Below are positions 17,761-26,529 of a DNA stretch of 64,000 bases, piece after piece. The stretch comes from Rhizobium sp. Pop5 (GTDB lineage: Bacteria; Pseudomonadota; Alphaproteobacteria; Rhizobiales; Rhizobiaceae), in NCBI RefSeq assembly GCF_024721175.1, contig NZ_CP099399.1, positions 1,612,001 to 1,676,000 of the forward strand, in the 5' to 3' direction. The notes beneath the pieces were generated by a model. It was not told where the DNA came from. It searched no databases and was given only the letters and a program-made list of their open reading frames with translations. The first letter of the stretch is position 1; every line of letters starts with the position of its first letter. A program made the position numbers and the translations under genes.

Positions 17761-19863
17761 TCCCGCTCTTAAGAACCGGATCGCCTCGTCGCGGCGGAAG
17801 AGATAGAGCAGGGTGCGGATCGCCTGTCCCCTTTCACTGGTCAGTTCCGGATCGCGTTCAATGAGGTAGGCCGCATCCTTGCGGGCGATCTCCAGCAAGT
17901 CCGCATGGGCCTCGAGGCTGGCAATGCGGAAGCCCGGCGTGCCGGATTGCCTTGTGCCGAGCAATTCGCCTTCGCCGCGCAATTTCAGGTCCTCTTCGGC
18001 AATACGGAAACCGTCCTCCGTCTCCCGCATGATCGAAAGCCTGGCGTGGCCGGTTTCGCCCAGCGGTCCCTTGTAAAGCAGGATGCAGGTCGACGCCTCG
18101 TCGCCGCGCCCGACGCGGCCGCGCAGCTGATGCAATTGCGCCAGGCCGAAGCGCTCGGCATGTTCGATCACCATGATCGTCGCATCCGGCACGTCGACGC
18201 CGACCTCGACGACCGTGGTCGCGACGAGAAGCCGCGTCTCGCCATTCTTGAACGCCATCATCGCCGCATCCTTCTCCGGCCCGCTCATGCGACCATGGAT
18301 GAGGCCGATATCGGGGCCGAGTGCGGAGACAAGCGTTGCATGCCGCTCCTCGGCCGACATCAGGTCGAGCTCTTCAGACTCCTCGACCAGCGGACAGATC
18401 CAGTAGGCCTTCTTGCCCTCCGCGATCGCCCCCTGTAGCCGCCCGACGATCTCTCCTGTCCGCTCCATCGGGATGGTGATCGTCTGGATCGGTTTGCGGC
18501 CGGCCGGTTTCTCGGTGAGCTTGGAGACGTCCATATCGCCGAAGGCGGCAAGTACCAGCGTGCGCGGGATCGGCGTCGCCGTCATGACGAGCATATGCGG
18601 GGAGATGCCCTTGGCCGTCAGCCTCAGGCGCTGATGCACACCGAAACGGTGCTGCTCGTCAACGACGGCGAGCATCAGATTGGCGTAGGCAACACTGTCC
18701 TGGAACAGCGCATGCGTGCCTATGATGATCTGTGCCGCGCCGGAGGCGATACGCTCGAGGATGTCCTCCCGTTCGCGTCCCTTAGTGCGCCCGGTCAGCA
18801 CCTCGATGCCGAGCCCGGCGGAGGCAGCGAATTTCGAGATCGTCGCGTGGTGCTGTCGCGCCAGGATTTCGGTCGGCGCCATCAGCACGGCTTGGCCGCC
18901 GCTTTCGATCACTGCTGCCATCGCCATCAGCGCCACCAGCGTCTTGCCGGAGCCGACATCGCCCTGCAGCAGCCGTAACATGCGGTCGGTGCCGGCCATG
19001 TCCTTCAGAACGTCGGCGATCGCCTCGTTCTGGCTTGCTGTGAGCGAGAAGGGCAGTGTCTTCAGGATCGTGCCGCTGACGGCGCCGGTTGCATGCACCG
19101 GCTGGCCCGCCACCTTGCGCAGCCTCTGGCGCACGAGGCTCAGCGACAGCTGGCCGGCGAGGAACTCGTCATAGGCGAGGCGCCGCCGGGCAGGGGCCTG
19201 CGGATCGACATCTGAAGGATCGCGCGGCTCGTGAAGCATATGGAAGCTGTCGCGGATAGACGGCAGGCCCTGCTTCTGTGTCAGCGCCAGATCGATCCAT
19301 TCCGGCATTTCCGGAAATCGCGGTAGGGCGGCGTCGATGATCTTGCGCAACGTTTTCGGCGAAAGCCCTGCTGTCAGTGGGTAGATCGGCTCGACGAGCG
19401 GCAGGCTCTCAGCCTCCTCCGCTTTGACGATATAGTCGGGATGCACCATCGAGGCGCGGCCGTTGAACCAGTCGATCTTGCCGCTGACCGTCACTTCTGC
19501 ATCGATCGGCAATTGCTTTTCCAGCCAGGCCGCCTGTCCGCGGAAGAAAACCAGCGTCAGCTCGCCGGTCTCGTCATGCAGGAAGACCCTATAGGGGATG
19601 TTGCTTTTGCCGCGCGGCGGCGCCTGATGCCGGTCGACACGCGCAGTGATGGTCACGATCGCGCCCTGTGGCGCGCGGGCGATTCCCGGCTGGTTGCGGC
19701 GGTCGATCAGCGAAAAAGGCGCATGGAAGATGAGATCGATGACCCGGCAATCCTCCGGCGTCTCCCGTCCGAGCAGCTTGACGAGCAGTTCGGCGATCTT
19801 CGGGCCGACGCCCGGAAGGCCCGAAACGGGAGAAAACAGGGGATCGAGAATGGCGGGGCGCAT
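17758..19863 (-). CDS. recG: ATP-dependent DNA helicase RecG
   Basis: A 701-residue helicase that regresses stalled forks and unwinds branched DNA. The order is an N-terminal wedge/OB domain (about 1-240), then a superfamily 2 motor with Walker A GDVGSGKT, motif II as DEQH, motif III SATPIPR, and motif VI QLRGRVGRG. The ATG at 19863 was chosen because RecG homology begins at MRPAILDPLF; an extra 15 residues would otherwise be added. It is divergent from sdhE-mfd. Confidence 0.96.
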   Translation of the reverse strand: MRPAILDPLFSPVSGLPGVGPKIAELLVKLLGRETPEDCRVIDLIFHAPFSLIDRRNQPGIARAPQGAIVTITARVDRHQAPPRGKSNIPYRVFLHDETGELTLVFFRGQAAWLEKQLPIDAEVTVSGKIDWFNGRASMVHPDYIVKAEEAESLPLVEPIYPLTAGLSPKTLRKIIDAALPRFPEMPEWIDLALTQKQGLPSIRDSFHMLHEPRDPSDVDPQAPARRRLAYDEFLAGQLSLSLVRQRLRKVAGQPVHATGAVSGTILKTLPFSLTASQNEAIADVLKDMAGTDRMLRLLQGDVGSGKTLVALMAMAAVIESGGQAVLMAPTEILARQHHATISKFAASAGLGIEVLTGRTKGREREDILERIASGAAQIIIGTHALFQDSVAYANLMLAVVDEQHRFGVHQRLRLTAKGISPHMLVMTATPIPRTLVLAAFGDMDVSKLTEKPAGRKPIQTITIPMERTGEIVGRLQGAIAEGKKAYWICPLVEESEELDLMSAEERHATLVSALGPDIGLIHGRMSGPEKDAAMMAFKNGETRLLVATTVVEVGVDVPDATIMVIEHAERFGLAQLHQLRGRVGRGDEASTCILLYKGPLGETGHARLSIMRETEDGFRIAEEDLKLRGEGELLGTRQSGTPGFRIASLEAHADLLEIARKDAAYLIERDPELTSERGQAIRTLLYLFRRDEAIRFLRAG

Positions 19864-19955
19864 GCGGCCAAAATGCGATGAACAATGCGGCCTTGGCAAG
19901 GCTGACAAGCCGCTTTCGAGGGTCTATAGAGGCGCATCAACAGGAAGGTACTGCC

Positions 19956-20261
19956 ATGACAGGTGTCACGCTCACGAGTGCCGGTCTCGACCCGCGCCGC
20001 CGCCGGATCCTTTTCCGCTGCTGGCATCGCGGCATCCGCGAGATGGATCTGGTTTTCGGCCAGTTCGCCGAAGCCGAGATCGCGACGCTGTCGGAAGCCG
20101 AACTCGACGAGTTCGAGACGATCATGGCGGAAGAAGACAATGATCTCGTCCGCTGGATCATGGGAACCTGGCCGGTCCCCGAACGTTTCCAGACACCGAT
20201 GTTTGCCCGCATCGCCGCCTACAAGCCCGATTTCGACAAGCCCCTCAGGACGCCGGAATGA
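19956..20261 (+). CDS. sdhE: Succinate dehydrogenase assembly factor SdhE (FAD assembly factor)
   Basis: A 101-residue all-helical protein of the SdhE/Sdh5 (DUF339) family, which promotes covalent FAD attachment to succinate dehydrogenase. The conserved sequence RCWHRGIREMDLVFGQFA contains the family's RG(I/T)xExD motif. The start follows CAGGAAGG. Its stop overlaps the mfd start by 4 bp (ATGA), a linkage common in alphaproteobacteria although the two functions are unrelated. Confidence 0.93.
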   Translation: MTGVTLTSAGLDPRRRRILFRCWHRGIREMDLVFGQFAEAEIATLSEAELDEFETIMAEEDNDLVRWIMGTWPVPERFQTPMFARIAAYKPDFDKPLRTPE

Positions 20262-23200
20262 TCCCTGGTTTCGATGCGAAGAAGCTTGCGGCCGTTGCCG
20301 AGCCGCTAACGATCGGCAATACGCCTGCCGGTCTGGAACCTCTGCTGCTTGCAGAGCTCGCCCGGACGGGAGAGCCGGTCGCCTATGTCATGTCCGATGG
20401 CCACCGCATGGCCGATCTCGAACAGATGCTGGGCTTCGTCGCGCCCGACATTCCGGTTCTGACCCTACCGGCCTGGGATTGCCTGCCCTATGACCGCGTC
20501 TCGCCGAGCGCCGATACCTCGGCACGCCGGCTGGCCGCACTTGGCGGCCTCATCGCCCATCGCAAGAAACCGCATGCCGCAATCGTGCTCGTCACGGCCA
20601 ATGCGATGCTGCAGAAGGTGGCGCCGCAGGATGTCATCGAAAGCCTGAGCTTTTCGGCCCGTCCTGGCAACCAGCTGCGCATGGATGATCTCGCCGGCCG
20701 TCTCGAGCGCAACGGCTTCGAGCGTGTCGCGACCGTCAGAGAAGTCGGCGAATATGCTGTGCGCGGCGGCATTCTCGACGTCTTCGTGCCGGGTTCGGAA
20801 GAACCGGTCCGCCTTGATTTCTTCGGCGATACGCTGGAATCGATCCGCAGCTTCGACCCCGCCAGCCAGCGCACGACAGGACAGGTGCGCTCCCTCGATC
20901 TCAACCCGATGAGCGAGGTGACGCTGACGCCCGATACGATCAGCCGCTTCCGCAAGAACTACCTCTCCGCTTTCGGTGCGACGACGCGCGACGACGCGCT
21001 CTATCTCGCTGTCTCCGAGGGCCGCCGTTATCCCGGCATGGAGCACTGGCTGCCGCTCTTCTACGAGAAGCTCGATACTGTCTTCGATTATTTGAGCGGC
21101 TTCCGTATCGTCACCGATCATACGGTGCGCGAGGCGGCTGAGGAGCGCTCCAAACTCGTCCTCGATTACTACGATGCCCGCCTGAATTCAGGACAACCCG
21201 CCAAGGGGCAGATGGCGCAGGGCACGCCCTACAAGCCGGTGACGCCGGGCCAGCTCTACCTCGACAGCAAGCTGTTCGCAAAGACCCTGGATGCGCTCGG
21301 TGCGATCCGCATCAGTCCCTTCAACGAGCATGAGGGCGAGGCGAGGCGGGTGATCAATGTCGAAGCCCACCAGGGCCAGCGCTGGGCTCGCTCGAATGCC
21401 GAGGGCGGCGACGCGGAGCGTGTCAACGTCTTCGACGCCGTCGTCAAGCATATCGCCGACCGCCGCGCCGGCGGGGCGAAGGTGCTCGTCACCGCCTGGA
21501 CCGAAGGCTCGCTGGAGCGTCTGCTGCAGGTGCTGAACGAACACGGCCTGGAAAAGGTGAAGCCTGTCGAGGCGCTGAAAGATCTTGGCTCCCTGGGAAG
21601 AGGCGAGGCGGCCGCGGCCGTGCTCAACCTCGAATCCGGTTTCGAATCCGGTGATCTCGTCGTCATCGGCGAGCAGGATATATTGGGCGACCGCATGGTG
21701 CGCCGCTCCAAGCGCCGCAAGCGCGCCGCTGATTTCATTTCGGAGGTCGCCGGCCTCGACGAGGGCTCGATCGTCGTTCACGCCGAGCATGGCATCGGCC
21801 GCTTCGTGGGGCTCAGGACCATCGAAGCGGCGGGCGCCCCGCATGCCTGCCTCGAACTGCAATATGCCGACGAGGCCAAGCTTTTCCTGCCGGTCGAAAA
21901 CATCGATCTTCTCTCGCGCTACGGCGGCGAGGGTACTGATGCCCAGCTCGACAAGCTCGGCGGCGGTGCCTGGCAGATGCGCAAGGCCAAGCTCAAGCGG
22001 CGCCTGCTCGACATGGCCGATGCGCTGATCCGCATCGCCGCCGAGCGCCTGACGCGCCATGCGCCGATGCTGACGGCACCGGACGGCCTTTACGACGAGT
22101 TTGCCGCCCGCTTCCCCTATGACGAGACCGAAGATCAGGACAACGCCATAGACGCGGTGCGTTCCGATCTCGGCGCCGGCCGGCCGATGGACCGCCTCAT
22201 CTGCGGCGATGTCGGCTTCGGCAAAACGGAAGTGGCGCTGCGCGCCGCCTTTGTCGCGGCGATGAATGGCGTGCAGGTCGCTGTCGTCGTGCCGACGACA
22301 TTGCTTGCCCGCCAGCATTTCAAAACCTTCTCCGAGCGTTTCCGCGGCCTGCCGGTTCGCGTCCAGCAGGCCTCGCGCCTTGTCGGATCGAAGGAACTGA
22401 CGCTGACCAAAAAGGAAGTGGCTGAAGGCAAGACCGATATCGTCGTCGGCACTCATGCGCTGCTCGGCGCTGGCATTAATTTCGCCAATCTCGGCCTGCT
22501 CATCATCGACGAAGAACAGCATTTCGGCGTCAAGCATAAGGAGCGGCTGAAGGAGCTGAAGAGCGACGTGCACGTGCTGACGCTGTCGGCGACGCCGATT
22601 CCGCGCACACTGCAGCTCGCGATGACCGGGGTGCGCGAACTGTCGCTGATCACCACCCCGCCGGTCGATCGCATGGCGGTCCGCACCTTCATATCGCCGT
22701 TCGACAGCCTGGTCATTCGCGAGACGCTAATGCGCGAGCACTATCGCGGCGGCCAGAGCTTCTATGTCTGCCCCAGGCTTGCTGATCTCGAGGATGTACA
22801 CGCCTTCCTGCAATCGGATGTGCCGGAGCTAAAGGTTGCCGTCGCTCACGGCCAGATGCCGGCCGGCGAACTCGAAGACATCATGAACGCCTTCTATGAG
22901 GGCCGCTACGACGTGCTGCTCTCGACCACCATCGTCGAATCCGGCCTCGATGTGCCCACAGCCAATACGCTGATCGTCCACCGCGCCGATATGTTCGGCC
23001 TTGCCCAGCTCTATCAGCTGCGCGGCCGCGTCGGCCGCTCAAAGGTGCGCGCCTTCGCGCTCTTCACCCTGCCTGTCAACAAGGTGCTGACGGCGACGGC
23101 CGAACGCCGGCTCAAGGTGCTGCAGTCGCTCGATACGCTCGGCGCCGGCTTCCAGCTGGCGAGCCACGACCTCGACATCCGCGGCGCCGGCAATCTGCTC

Positions 23201-23758
23201 GGCGAGGAGCAGTCCGGCCATATCAAGGAGGTCGGCTTCGAACTCTACCAGCAGATGCTGGAAGAGGCCGTCGCCGAGGTGAAGGGCGTCGACGAGATCC
23301 ACGACACCGGCTGGTCGCCGCAAATATCCGTCGGCACGACGGTGATGATCCCGGACGGTTACGTGCCGGACCTGCATCTCCGCATGGCGCTCTACCGTCG
23401 CCTCGGTGAAATTACCGAACTCAAGGAAATCGATGGCTTCGGCGCCGAGATGATCGACCGCTTCGGCCCGATGCCGATCGAAGTCCAGCATCTCTTAAAG
23501 ATCGTCTATATCAAGTCGCTCTGCCGTACCGCCAATGTCGAAAAGCTCGACGCCGGCCCGAAGGGCGTCGTCGTGCAGTTCCGCAACAAGGAATTCCCCA
23601 ACCCGGCAAATCTCGTCGGCTATATCGGCAAGCAGGGCACGATGGCAAAGATCCGCCCCGATCACAGCCTCTTCCTGACCCGCGACCTGCCGACGCCGGA
23701 AAAGCGCCTGCAGGGTGCCGCCGTGATCATGACGCAACTGGCCGAGATGGCGAAGTAA
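20258..23758 (+). CDS. mfd: Transcription-repair coupling factor Mfd
   Basis: A 1166-residue ATP-dependent translocase that removes stalled RNA polymerase at lesions and recruits UvrA. Visible parts in order: UvrB-like N-terminal domains (residues about 1-330), RNA polymerase interaction domain with EHGIGRFVGL (about 515), RecG-like motor with Walker A GDVGFGKTE near 650, DEEQHFG, SATPIPRTLQ, QLRGRVGRS and the TRG motif region, then a C-terminal regulatory domain. Size agrees with the family. uvrA lies elsewhere in this window. Confidence 0.97.
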   Translation: MIPGFDAKKLAAVAEPLTIGNTPAGLEPLLLAELARTGEPVAYVMSDGHRMADLEQMLGFVAPDIPVLTLPAWDCLPYDRVSPSADTSARRLAALGGLIAHRKKPHAAIVLVTANAMLQKVAPQDVIESLSFSARPGNQLRMDDLAGRLERNGFERVATVREVGEYAVRGGILDVFVPGSEEPVRLDFFGDTLESIRSFDPASQRTTGQVRSLDLNPMSEVTLTPDTISRFRKNYLSAFGATTRDDALYLAVSEGRRYPGMEHWLPLFYEKLDTVFDYLSGFRIVTDHTVREAAEERSKLVLDYYDARLNSGQPAKGQMAQGTPYKPVTPGQLYLDSKLFAKTLDALGAIRISPFNEHEGEARRVINVEAHQGQRWARSNAEGGDAERVNVFDAVVKHIADRRAGGAKVLVTAWTEGSLERLLQVLNEHGLEKVKPVEALKDLGSLGRGEAAAAVLNLESGFESGDLVVIGEQDILGDRMVRRSKRRKRAADFISEVAGLDEGSIVVHAEHGIGRFVGLRTIEAAGAPHACLELQYADEAKLFLPVENIDLLSRYGGEGTDAQLDKLGGGAWQMRKAKLKRRLLDMADALIRIAAERLTRHAPMLTAPDGLYDEFAARFPYDETEDQDNAIDAVRSDLGAGRPMDRLICGDVGFGKTEVALRAAFVAAMNGVQVAVVVPTTLLARQHFKTFSERFRGLPVRVQQASRLVGSKELTLTKKEVAEGKTDIVVGTHALLGAGINFANLGLLIIDEEQHFGVKHKERLKELKSDVHVLTLSATPIPRTLQLAMTGVRELSLITTPPVDRMAVRTFISPFDSLVIRETLMREHYRGGQSFYVCPRLADLEDVHAFLQSDVPELKVAVAHGQMPAGELEDIMNAFYEGRYDVLLSTTIVESGLDVPTANTLIVHRADMFGLAQLYQLRGRVGRSKVRAFALFTLPVNKVLTATAERRLKVLQSLDTLGAGFQLASHDLDIRGAGNLLGEEQSGHIKEVGFELYQQMLEEAVAEVKGVDEIHDTGWSPQISVGTTVMIPDGYVPDLHLRMALYRRLGEITELKEIDGFGAEMIDRFGPMPIEVQHLLKIVYIKSLCRTANVEKLDAGPKGVVVQFRNKEFPNPANLVGYIGKQGTMAKIRPDHSLFLTRDLPTPEKRLQGAAVIMTQLAEMAK

Positions 23759-23774
23759 ACCGGAGGAGACGGGC

Positions 23775-24242
23775 ATGGCGACATACGGCGCAACGATCGC
23801 CTGGCAGCGAAACGGCGAAACCTTCACCGACAATCGCTACAGCCGCGTCCACCGCTGGACATTCGACGGCGGCATCGAGGTGAGGGCATCCTCATCCTCC
23901 CATGTCGTTCCGCTGCCCTATTCCGCGGAGGATGCCGTCGATCCAGAAGAGGCCTTCGTCGCCTCGCTCTCCAGCTGCCACATGCTCTGGTTCCTGTCGA
24001 TCGCCGCGAAACAGGGCTTTTGCGTCGACAGCTACACCGATGCCGCCGAAGGTGTCATGGAAAAGAATGCCGAAGGCCGCCTCGCCATGACTGTCGTGAC
24101 GCTTCGTCCGCATGCCGTTTTCACTGGCGAAAAGCAGCCCTCGCTGAGCGAGATCGAAGCCCTGCACCATCTCGCGCACGACGAATGCTTCATTGCCAAT
24201 TCGGTGAAGACTGAAGTGCGCTGCGTTCCGGTTCTAGGCTGA
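23775..24242 (+). CDS. OsmC-family protein
   Basis: A 155-residue OsmC/Ohr-like protein, a family of thiol peroxidases that detoxify organic hydroperoxides. It has a domain-swapped beta-rich start (YSRVHRWTFDGG), the helix containing the first active cysteine in LSSCHMLWFL, and the second in DECFIANSVKTEV. Both catalytic cysteines are therefore kept. The start follows GGAGGAGA and is 16 bp after mfd, so it is probably read through from mfd. Confidence 0.88.
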   Translation: MATYGATIAWQRNGETFTDNRYSRVHRWTFDGGIEVRASSSSHVVPLPYSAEDAVDPEEAFVASLSSCHMLWFLSIAAKQGFCVDSYTDAAEGVMEKNAEGRLAMTVVTLRPHAVFTGEKQPSLSEIEALHHLAHDECFIANSVKTEVRCVPVLG

Positions 24243-25094
24243 CTAAGGCCGCTTGCCGAACAGGAGACTCCACAGTTTCGCTCTCCGAGTCATTCTTTGG
24301 AAATATAGACTGTAAACCTGTTTCTTGCGGATTAGAGATTTCTCAATTCTGACAAGAATTTTCTGCTGATCTGATCCAACTGTATCACCATCCGCGATAT
24401 TTGGTCGGCACTCGATCAAATACGTTGCGAAGCCAAACATGAATTCATGCAAGCTCTGAATCGTGTCAGGGTAGCCTCGTGCTTCGATCTCCTTTAAACC
24501 GAAGTTGCCCAAACCTTCCGTCGAGCAAAAGATTGAAGGCACCGAAAAACGCGATGCGTTTTCTTTCGCAAAAAAGCAGGAAACAAAAAGCGGAACGGCG
24601 ACCTCGTCATTCTTCTCAAGCACCGACAGGGCCATTGACGTCGGCAGCAACGTCCCTGAGGACGGATAGCCGACGCCGATTGCGGAGGGAATGCTTGTCA
24701 GGATCAACTGCAGCATCCTTTGAAGGGCTGAAGCTTTTTGTTTTGCGCCATCCCCGCCGAAAATAGCTACAATGATATGGGACTGGTGCCGGCTGATCTC
24801 TTTCCAAGCGGTCGGCCAAAACCATGCGTTTCTTATTTCCGGGTCGGTTTCGGCCAAAGGAGCTTTGACATCCATGAACATCACGCTGCCGCCCAAGGTG
24901 CTGTCGTGAAAGACGAAGAGTGGCTTACTCTCGCTGTTGTGAGATATATCTATGCTCGAGTCGGGCCAGGTTTGCGGTAACGCATGGGAAATGGACGACA
25001 GACAATCTGGATCGCCGTCTTCCATAAATATGATCGCGATCATCGAGTCCGAATTAGGAGCAGGTTCATTTGGAGAAAACACTGGAGAGTTCAA
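24243..25094 (-). CDS. DUF4261-like protein of unknown function
   Basis: A 283-residue cytosolic protein. The region AWFWPTAWKEISRHQSHIIV, then the loop GGDG, SAIGVGYPSSG and DGDTVG fits the pattern of the DUF4261 family as I recall it; the family's function is not known and its members occur in accessory regions. The TTG at 25094 has AGGA eight bases upstream. An in-frame ATG at 25043 beginning MIAIIFM is an alternative start. The gene is clearly richer in A and T than its neighbours, as is the 136-bp gap behind it. It meets the OsmC-like gene end to end with no spacer. Confidence 0.65.
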   Translation of the reverse strand: MNSPVFSPNEPAPNSDSMIAIIFMEDGDPDCLSSISHALPQTWPDSSIDISHNSESKPLFVFHDSTLGGSVMFMDVKAPLAETDPEIRNAWFWPTAWKEISRHQSHIIVAIFGGDGAKQKASALQRMLQLILTSIPSAIGVGYPSSGTLLPTSMALSVLEKNDEVAVPLFVSCFFAKENASRFSVPSIFCSTEGLGNFGLKEIEARGYPDTIQSLHEFMFGFATYLIECRPNIADGDTVGSDQQKILVRIEKSLIRKKQVYSLYFQRMTRRAKLWSLLFGKRP

Positions 25095-25230
25095 TCGAAG
25101 GTCCTGCTAATTGTCACTATCTGATACTGGAAGTAATTGGATAGATGAAATAAATTGGTTGTCACGCGTATAATGGAAACTGTGGAAGTTCCTTGATGCG
25201 TTATCCAGTATCCAATCTTAGAGGAAAGAT

Positions 25231-25787
25231 TTAGTCACACGGCGGTTCCGACCAGCCGATCAGCTTTACCCATTCATTGGCGCCGTCCATGATGATGTCG
25301 AACACCGGATCCTTGATGTCGTAGTAGAAATCGACGTCATCGGGAAAGCGTTGAGCGAGCCTTTGCTTGATCATCGCATGGGCGCTTGCCGCGTTGGGTG
25401 GGCGCGCAGGAAATCGCGGCAAAAAAGAGAGTAACGCTGATTGAAACGGCCTCTTTCGCGGACGTGAAGATTGGCCGGACGCCCCTTGCTGCGATAGAAA
25501 GCCTTTCGCAGGTCGCCTTCCGGCAGATCAAAGCCCGGAGGGCAATGATCGGTGACGATCGGCCTGCGCTCAAAGCCCGCCTGTTCCAACGCGTCGGCAT
25601 CGACGTCAACCAGATCATTCACTGTCAGCTGAAGATCGATGATATCCTTGGCGGGAAGGCCGGGAATGGCCGTCGAGCCGATGTGATGCAGATAGGCTCC
25701 GGCAGGCGCCACGCGCATGATGACGCGCTTGAGCGCAGCGAAATCCTCGCCCCAACTTTGTCGCGGCTCTTCGATCTCGATTCGCAT
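25231..25787 (-). pseudogene. GrpB family (UPF0157) gene broken by a frameshift
   Basis: Two frames together cover one GrpB-family protein. The first frame (25787 to 25371) carries the start with HHIGSTAIPGLPAKDIIDLQ, the family's nucleotidyltransferase-like core, up to LRAHP. The second (ending at 25231) carries FPDDVDFYYDIKDPV and its continuation, the family C-terminus. They differ by one base near 25394-25402, where a base appears to be missing from the CCCAACGC stretch. As written, translation would stop at 25371 and lose about 60 residues. It begins 7 bp after the FrnE-like gene. A sequencing error would give the same picture. Confidence 0.78.
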
Positions 25788-25794
25788 CGGCCTC

Positions 25795-26466
25795 TCAGTT
25801 TAGCCCCGACCGCGCCTCGGCCTTCGCCTTGGCGATATCGCGCAAGGCATTCGCCAGCACGTCGGGCGTCTGTGCGCCGCTGACGGCATATTGCTGGTCG
25901 AAGATGAAGAAGGGCACGCCGTTGACGCCCATCTCCTGTGCCGCCATGATTTCACTGGTGATGAGATTGCTATCGGCATCGGAGGTCAGCAGCGAGGCGA
26001 TGACCGAGCGGTCGAGGCCGGCCTTTTCGGCGATATCGAGCAGCACCGCGTGGTCGCCGACATTGCGGCCTTCTTCGAAATTCGCCTTGAACAAGGCGGC
26101 GACGACCTTGTCCTGCTTCTCGCGGCCCTCGATCATCGCCCAGTGGACCAACCGATGAGCATCGAGCGTGTTCGGGCCGATCTTGATCGCCTCGAAATCG
26201 AAGGCGATGCCGACCTCGCGGCCGAGGTCGGTAAGCATCTTGTGCGCCTGCGCCACGCGCTCCTCGCCGCCGAGCTTCTGCGCCAGCGCTTTCTTCTGGT
26301 CGACGCCTTCCTTGGGGTAATCGGGATTGAGGCGATAAGGCCGCCAGTTGATGTCGACGCCGATCTCGTCCTGCACTTCCGCAATGGCGAGTTCCAGCCG
26401 CGCCTTGCCGAGATAGCACCAGGGGCAGACGACATCCGAGACGACGTCGATGGTGATACGCTCCAT
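25795..26466 (-). CDS. DsbA-family oxidoreductase, FrnE-like
   Basis: A 223-residue thioredoxin-fold protein with an inserted helical domain. The active site CPWC is at residues 14-17 and the cis-proline loop is NGVPFF near residue 185, both as in FrnE. There is no signal peptide, so it acts in the cytosol, probably in thiol-disulfide exchange. It lies 63 bp behind the YejA-like gene and 7 bp ahead of the broken GrpB-like gene on the same strand. Confidence 0.9.
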   Translation of the reverse strand: MERITIDVVSDVVCPWCYLGKARLELAIAEVQDEIGVDINWRPYRLNPDYPKEGVDQKKALAQKLGGEERVAQAHKMLTDLGREVGIAFDFEAIKIGPNTLDAHRLVHWAMIEGREKQDKVVAALFKANFEEGRNVGDHAVLLDIAEKAGLDRSVIASLLTSDADSNLITSEIMAAQEMGVNGVPFFIFDQQYAVSGAQTPDVLANALRDIAKAKAEARSGLN

Positions 26467-26529
26467 GAGGGTCTTCCTTATTTTACGCGTCTCCGAAGAG
26501 ACATTGTGCCGTGGTGGTTCGGCTTCTTC

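Noticed and set aside
25123..25212. GATACTGGA and TCCAGTATC as a regulatory inverted repeat
   Set aside because: Nine bases with a 72-bp spacer in AT-rich DNA can arise by chance; no context supports it.
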